From the NCBI GenBank assembly GCA_031550325.1, contig JAVBOR010000068.1, positions 1-23,674 on the forward strand: a DNA stretch of 23,674 nt. The letters are read 5' to 3'. Every line of letters starts with the position of its first letter. Position 1 is the stretch's first letter. Both the position numbers and the translations under genes were made by a program. This document shows positions 20,390 through 23,674 of the stretch, one piece after another. The stretch is from JAVBTT01 sp031550325. GTDB taxonomy: Bacteria; Bacillota; Clostridia; Oscillospirales; UBA929. Below the pieces are notes generated by a model. That model searched no databases, was not told the DNA's origin, and saw only the letters and a list, made by a program, of their open reading frames with translations.

Positions 20390-22162
20390 ATGAACATTCA
20401 ACTTTTCCCCGCGCTCGCTCAGGGGCCGCAGCTTGACGTGAGTCAGGCCCGTGTGCAAAACAGCGCAGCGCTATCGGCGCTTGCGCCCGGTGACGTCATT
20501 GAGGCCAAGGTTGTCGCGCAGAACGGTCACAACGTCACGCTGCAGACCCCTGAGGGCGCGCGTTTCCAGGCGCTTCTGGGCGAACGACCGCTGCCGGTCG
20601 GGCAGCGTCTTCAGCTTACGGTCACGGCGCAGGGCGCCGAAGCGACTACGGTGGAAATTACATCGATGACGTCGCTTGACCTCCCGCTGGCGCTGCGCTC
20701 CATTAACGCGCCGGCTATACGCGAAAATATCCTGCTCGCGCAGGAGATGGCTGCCCAAAAACTGCCGATCACCAAAGAGAATTTTGCCGCGCTCAAAACC
20801 ATGTTGGCCTCTCATAAATCTCTTTCGCCTGAACAGGCCGTGTTCATGGCCGGACAGAGAATTCCGGTGACCGCCCGGTCCATCGCCCAGTTTCAGGGGT
20901 TCTTGCAGCAGAACCATCAGCTCGGCCAGGGGTTGAACGCGCTTGCCGAGCTGCTCGGCGATCTGGAGCCGGCAGCTTTCGAGCCCCTGAGCGCTGCGGT
21001 TCAGGCGGAGCCGGAGAGGGGGTTTGTTCCTCGTCAAACGCCGCAGGCGCAGCCCGAAGCGCCGCCTTTGGCCTCTGCCGTACCCGACCAGCCCACCGCA
21101 CGATCCGGGCAAGCGCAGGCGACACAGGAGAAGCCTGCGACGCCGCAAGCGCCCCAAGCGGCTCAAACGCCGCAGGCACAGCCCGGAGCGCTGCCCGATG
21201 CGCCGCCTTTGGCCTCCGCCGTACCCGGCGAGCCCGCCGCACGATCCGGGCAGGCGCAGGCGACACAGGAACTGCCTGCGACGCCGCAAGCGCCGCAGGC
21301 GCAGCCCGGAGCGCAGCCCGATGCGCCGCCTTTGCCCACTGCCGCACCCGGCGAGCCCGCCGCACGATCCGGGCAGGCGCAGGTGACGCAGGAGCAGCCG
21401 GCGACGCCGCAAGCGCCCGCGCAAGGCGGGCCATCGAGCGCTCCATTGCCGGATGCTCTGCGGCAAGCCGAGACCGCCGCCCCGCGGACGGCCGACTCGC
21501 AGAAGCCCGCGATTGTACAGGAGCAGGATGCGCCGCCGCAAGCGCCCACGCTGGCGCAGATGGCCAAAGCTTTGTTCAGGCGCGTCGAAGCCGATCGCGG
21601 TTTCGCGTTGCGCCACGAACTGGAGGCGCCCGTTCTGCGCCGTGAGCTGGCCCAGCTGCTCACCAAGGTGGAACAAAAGGCTGCCGAACTGCCCGAATCG
21701 TCGCGGACGCCTCTGCTCAAGCTCACGCAGGGCATTGAGCAAAGCGCGCGCTTTATGCAGCAGATCAACCAGTTCACGGCGTATCTTCAGGTGCCGCTTA
21801 CGGTCAATGACCGGCAGACCACCGCCGAGCTGTATGTCTTCGGCGACGAAAGCCGCGCCAGAAAAATAGACCCCCAAAACGCGACGCTCTTTCTGTCCCT
21901 GGGCACCGCGTCCGCCGGCCGCGTCGAGACCTTTGTGCGCGTCACCGGCAAGACCATTGAGTGTGACTTTGGCCTCCAGGATGAGGAAACCGCAGCGCTG
22001 TTTCGCCAGAATATGGGCTCGCTGGGTGAGCTGCTCACGGCGCAGGGCTTTCGGCTGGCGCGTACCTCGGCTCAAACGATCGAGAAAGAGACCGACATTA
22101 TTGGCGTATCCCGGCAAATGGCGCATAGATCCGCCAAGTACACATTTGACAGGACGGTATAA
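20390..22162 (+). CDS. ylqG: FliK C-terminal-like protein with Pro/Ala/Gln repeats (YlqG-type)
   Basis: The 590-residue protein has an N-terminal domain (about residues 1-200) that includes a beta-rich piece VIEAKVVAQNGHNVTLQTPE, and a low-complexity centre (about 200-410) with three imperfect tandem repeats. Its C-terminal domain (about 485-570) resembles the FliK/Flg_hook domain: LFLSLGTASAGRVETFVRVT then IECDFGLQDEETAALFRQNM and LGELLTAQGFRLART. FliK proteins set hook length and switch export through FlhB. Here the next gene encodes only a FlhB-like C-terminal domain, the arrangement known as ylqG-ylqH in Bacillus, whose role is unsettled and does not require a flagellum. ATG 20390 was chosen for AGGGAGG; the longer open frame lacks a site. 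Confidence 0.8.
   Translation: MNIQLFPALAQGPQLDVSQARVQNSAALSALAPGDVIEAKVVAQNGHNVTLQTPEGARFQALLGERPLPVGQRLQLTVTAQGAEATTVEITSMTSLDLPLALRSINAPAIRENILLAQEMAAQKLPITKENFAALKTMLASHKSLSPEQAVFMAGQRIPVTARSIAQFQGFLQQNHQLGQGLNALAELLGDLEPAAFEPLSAAVQAEPERGFVPRQTPQAQPEAPPLASAVPDQPTARSGQAQATQEKPATPQAPQAAQTPQAQPGALPDAPPLASAVPGEPAARSGQAQATQELPATPQAPQAQPGAQPDAPPLPTAAPGEPAARSGQAQVTQEQPATPQAPAQGGPSSAPLPDALRQAETAAPRTADSQKPAIVQEQDAPPQAPTLAQMAKALFRRVEADRGFALRHELEAPVLRRELAQLLTKVEQKAAELPESSRTPLLKLTQGIEQSARFMQQINQFTAYLQVPLTVNDRQTTAELYVFGDESRARKIDPQNATLFLSLGTASAGRVETFVRVTGKTIECDFGLQDEETAALFRQNMGSLGELLTAQGFRLARTSAQTIEKETDIIGVSRQMAHRSAKYTFDRTV
21038..21424 (+). repeat. Three tandem coding repeats of 123-129 bp in ylqG
   Basis: Units start at 21038, 21167 and 21290. 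Each reads approximately (T/A)PQAQP..APPL then AARSGQAQATQE and PATPQAPQ, about 41-43 residues. Units two and three are more alike than either is to unit one. The repeats form the Pro/Ala/Gln linker and are a likely place for length variation between strains. Confidence 0.9.
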
Positions 22163-22164
22163 CC

Positions 22165-22464
22165 ATGCGAAGAAAGCCTCCCCCGCGCGAAGCGGCGGCG
22201 CTTGAATACTCTCCCGGACAGGCGGCGCCTAAGGTCGTTGCCGTCGGGAAGGGATATGTGGCCGAGAACATCATTGCCAGAGCCGAAGAGCACGACATTC
22301 CGTTGCATGAGGATCCCTCGCTGGCGCACGCGCTGAACATGCTCAGCATCGGCGATGAGATTCCCTCGGAGCTGTATGCCGTCGTGGCGCAAATTCTGAT
22401 CTACGTGCGCGAGGTGGACGATCAAAGCGCCAAGCGGCTGCGGGACAGTTATCCGCAGAACTAG
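22165..22464 (+). CDS. ylqH: FlhB C-terminal-domain homologue (EscU/YscU/HrcU-like, YlqH type)
   Basis: The 99-residue cytoplasmic protein corresponds to the C-terminal part of the type III export switch protein FlhB: AALEYSPGQAAPKVVAVGKG, then VAENIIARAEEHDIPLHEDP and SLAHALNMLSIGDEIPSELY, finishing AVVAQILIYVREVDDQSAKR. It lacks the FlhB membrane helices and the autocleavage NPTH, beginning instead where the post-cleavage fragment would be. Its start is 2 nt after the ylqG stop, so the two are surely coexpressed and may interact as FliK and FlhB do. A GGACGG ribosome site lies ahead. Confidence 0.88.
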   Translation: MRRKPPPREAAALEYSPGQAAPKVVAVGKGYVAENIIARAEEHDIPLHEDPSLAHALNMLSIGDEIPSELYAVVAQILIYVREVDDQSAKRLRDSYPQN

Positions 22465-22531
22465 GGCGAACACGCTATGCCGGCAGATTTACGGTCAAAA
22501 CAAGTTTGGGGTTGAGCGCGCAAGGCTGACG

Positions 22532-22567
22532 GCTGATCACGCCATGCCTTTAGGATGAGCGATCAGC
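22532..22567. terminator. Possible hairpin between convergent ylqH and cohesin-like genes
   Basis: GCTGATC (22532-22538) pairs with GATCAGC (22561-22567). The loop is long and no T run follows on the plus strand. The right arm lies in the last codons of the cohesin-like gene. This is weak support for a terminator. Confidence 0.3.
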
Positions 22568-23263
22568 TGTTGCTTTCTTCGACCTGAAGACAAGAACCGC
22601 CGTCAGGCCGATTGCCGCGGCGAGGGCAATAACGGCGTAGAGAATCCATGAAAAACTTGATGCCGGCGCGTCGCTGAGCGGCGTCTGCGCACCTTCAAGC
22701 GGCACGGAGTCCCCGTCAAGCAGGGCAAGCGTGTCGCCGTCAATTGTCAGCACGGCGTTTTCGGACGCAACAGGCGCGGCGGCGACGCCTCCCTCTTTGT
22801 CAACATAGACAAGCTTCAGATCACGAACCTGTAACGTCGCAGACGCGCCCTGGCTGTAGCTCAGACGCAGTGTGCAAACAGTCACCGCGTCTGTAATGTT
22901 GTTTCCGGTCGACTGAGAGAATACTCCGATCAGATAGCGGTAGCCGCCCGTAGCCGGGTCGTCCTGCCCGCCGTGATAGGCATTGCCGTAGCCCGGCGCA
23001 AAATCAATATCCAGATCCGTGACCTCCGGATCATCATCGAGGTCGACGACACGAAGACTGTCATAACTGCTTGTAATCAGGTTAAAGTCCAGCGAGGCGT
23101 ATGGCTCGCCGGGCGCGGTTACAGCAATCTCAACCGTAAGAGTACACTGGCCGTCCAGTGTTTCGGCGTCCAAAACATTCAGGGCAACTTCTGCGGACGG
23201 GGCCGCAAGCGCCGAAACGGCAAGTACGCAAAGTGCTGCGATTGTAATGAAAATGCTCTTCAT
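22550..23263 (-). CDS. Secreted, membrane-anchored cohesin-like beta-sandwich protein
   Basis: The 237-residue protein has a signal peptide (MKSIFITIAALCVLAVSALA) and then one beta-sandwich domain (about residues 22-170). That domain contains PYASLDFNLITSSYDSLRVV, YLIGVFSQSTGNNITDAVTV and CTLRLSYSQGASATLQVRDL, a pattern like cohesin domains. A Ser/Pro-rich linker, one C-terminal membrane helix (ILYAVIALAAAIGLTAVLVF) and a basic stop-transfer RSKK follow. Cohesins bind dockerins in cellulosomes, but single anchored copies of unknown partner are common in gut Clostridia. No dockerin gene is in the window. Start at 23263 is supported by a GGGGTGG site. Confidence 0.75.
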   Translation of the reverse strand: MKSIFITIAALCVLAVSALAAPSAEVALNVLDAETLDGQCTLTVEIAVTAPGEPYASLDFNLITSSYDSLRVVDLDDDPEVTDLDIDFAPGYGNAYHGGQDDPATGGYRYLIGVFSQSTGNNITDAVTVCTLRLSYSQGASATLQVRDLKLVYVDKEGGVAAAPVASENAVLTIDGDTLALLDGDSVPLEGAQTPLSDAPASSFSWILYAVIALAAAIGLTAVLVFRSKKATADRSS

Positions 23264-23324
23264 GGAACCACCCCTTTTTTACTCCGTTTGGGCCGTCAAA
23301 AAGCCCTTCGCGTCCCCACCTTTA

Positions 23325-23383
23325 TCGGGGTTTGCGTCGAGCCTGACGCCAAAGGCGGCAGGCTCTTGCCTCGCTGAAAACCG
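23325..23383 (-). repeat. Intergenic repeat module (copy of 191-240 and 9768-9826)
   Basis: Read on the minus strand it contains GGTTTTCAGCGAGGCAAGAG, then CTGCCGCCTTTGGCGTCAGG and CTCGACGCAAACCCC. It is the best-preserved copy of this module outside the TIR elements. Confidence 0.6.
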
Positions 23384-23399
23384 CAAAAGATTAAACCGC

Positions 23400-23435
23400 A
23401 AGGCTTTCACGGATCTATTCCGGGAAAGCCTTTTT
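23400..23435 (+). terminator. Intrinsic terminator with GGATTCA-type hairpin
   Basis: AAGGCTTTC (23400-23408) plus CGGA (23410-23413) pair with TCCG (23419-23422) plus GAAAGCCTT (23424-23432), and T residues 23431-23435 follow. It belongs to the same family as 1-25 and 9842-9877. On the minus strand it lies upstream of the cohesin-like gene. Confidence 0.7.
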
Positions 23436-23461
23436 CTACAAACCGTCGCGACGGTTTGTAG
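23436..23461. repeat. 26-bp perfect palindrome without loop
   Basis: CTACAAACCGTCG (23436-23448) is directly followed by its exact complement (23449-23461). This is another locus-specific palindrome beside a constant GTCAAAGA module. Confidence 0.85.
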
Positions 23462-23472
23462 TGCCCTCGCGT

Positions 23473-23499
23473 TGTCAAAGAGTCAAAGGTTCTTTGACA
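23473..23499. repeat. Constant hairpin module GTCAAAGA/TCTTTGAC
   Basis: TGTCAAAGA (23473-23481) and TCTTTGACA (23491-23499), preceded by CCCTCGCGT. It is the third well-preserved copy of the module at 6064-6090 and lies between two unrelated palindromes (23436-23461 and 23508-23532). Confidence 0.75.
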
Positions 23500-23507
23500 G
23501 CCTATGG

Positions 23508-23532
23508 ACGCGGCAAGCAAAGCTTGCCGCGT
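23508..23532. repeat. Locus-specific palindrome at the inner border of element copy 4
   Basis: ACGCGGCAAGC (23508-23518) pairs with GCTTGCCGCGT (23522-23532) around AAA. It stands exactly where the right-hand palindrome stands in the two complete elements (after TACAGTCTCA, read on the minus strand), but its sequence is unrelated to theirs. Confidence 0.85.
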
Positions 23533-23674
23533 GAGACTGTAGACAAACCTTCGATTTGTCTACAAACGGGAGCAGGAACGCGTCTTTGTGAAGACGCGCA
23601 TTGGGTGACTTTCCCGGAGTGAATCCGTGAAAGAGTTGTGGTTCTAATTTTTTTTTCGCCTGTCAAGCCTCATT
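23532..23674 (-). mobile_element. TIR/palindrome-associated element, copy 4 (cut by window edge)
   Basis: On the minus strand the last 102 bases (23633-23532) are identical to 6245-6346 and 12408-12509. Beyond them, 23634-23674 matches the long-form element at 12367-12407 (TGAGGCTTGACAGGCGAAAA) apart from a longer A run and a few changes. So this is the long form, and about 210 more bases should lie beyond the window. Confidence 0.8.

Noticed and set aside
20471..22126. 551-codon minus-strand open frame opposite ylqG
   Set aside because: Arg/Leu/Gly-rich shadow frame caused by high third-position GC; the plus-strand frame has recognised domains.

Overview
The window looks like chromosome from a GC-rich, low-to-moderate motility-unknown member of the Clostridia, most likely an Oscillospiraceae-type Firmicute. 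The support is a gene content of Firmicute type (an SLH-domain surface protein, a YlqG/YlqH-like pair, a MarR/OhrR-type regulator with a Gpx, 'putative immunity' Imm-5-like proteins, MgtE), Gram-positive-style AGGAGG ribosome binding sites, and GTG/ATG starts. No rRNA, tRNA or CRISPR was seen. The species assignment is inference.

Layout. 1-620: a repeat element, then a promoter and a long attenuator-like leader for mgtE (621-1955, Mg2+ channel). 2001-6410: an accessory island with two same-orientation, internally deleted IS5-type remnants flanking a long, lower-GC SLH/GLUG-type surface protein (2723-5413). Protein fragments lie on either side, followed by a dense block of hairpin repeats. 6559-7341: a trans-aconitate-methyltransferase-like protein. 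7412-9684: a tight four-gene cluster of OhrR-like regulator, 7-TM protein, flavodoxin and glutathione peroxidase, with a good sigma-A promoter. 9937-12119 (minus): four translationally overlapping genes encoding a YjbR/MmcQ protein, a GNAT acetyltransferase, an Imm-5-like protein and a YgjP-type metallopeptidase. 12613-14889 (minus): a frameshifted second Imm-5-like gene, a DUF2130 coiled-coil nuclease-fold protein and a small zinc-ribbon protein. 15298-18790: an HscC-type Hsp70, a membrane-anchored degenerate J-domain protein and a DUF1266 protein, the same trio that sits together in Escherichia coli (hscC/djlC/ybeU). 18865-20100 (minus): a metal-dependent amidohydrolase. 20390-22464: a FliK-C-terminal-like protein and a FlhB-C-terminal-like protein (ylqG/ylqH type). 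22550-23263 (minus): a secreted, membrane-anchored cohesin-like protein.

The most unusual signal is a family of non-coding elements with terminal inverted repeats CTGTAGACAAA, present in five places (1-141, 2001-2017, 6129-6346, 12156-12509, 23532-23674). The two complete copies each sit between two copies of the same locus-specific perfect palindrome. The palindromes themselves differ completely from locus to locus and look like intergenic terminator hairpins. This is what one would expect from a miniature element that targets and duplicates palindromic terminators. Further constant hairpin modules (GTCAAAGAACC type, GGATTCA-loop type, GCGTCTT type) alternate with other locus-specific palindromes in the same intergenic regions, giving a mosaic 'constant spacer / variable palindrome' grammar.
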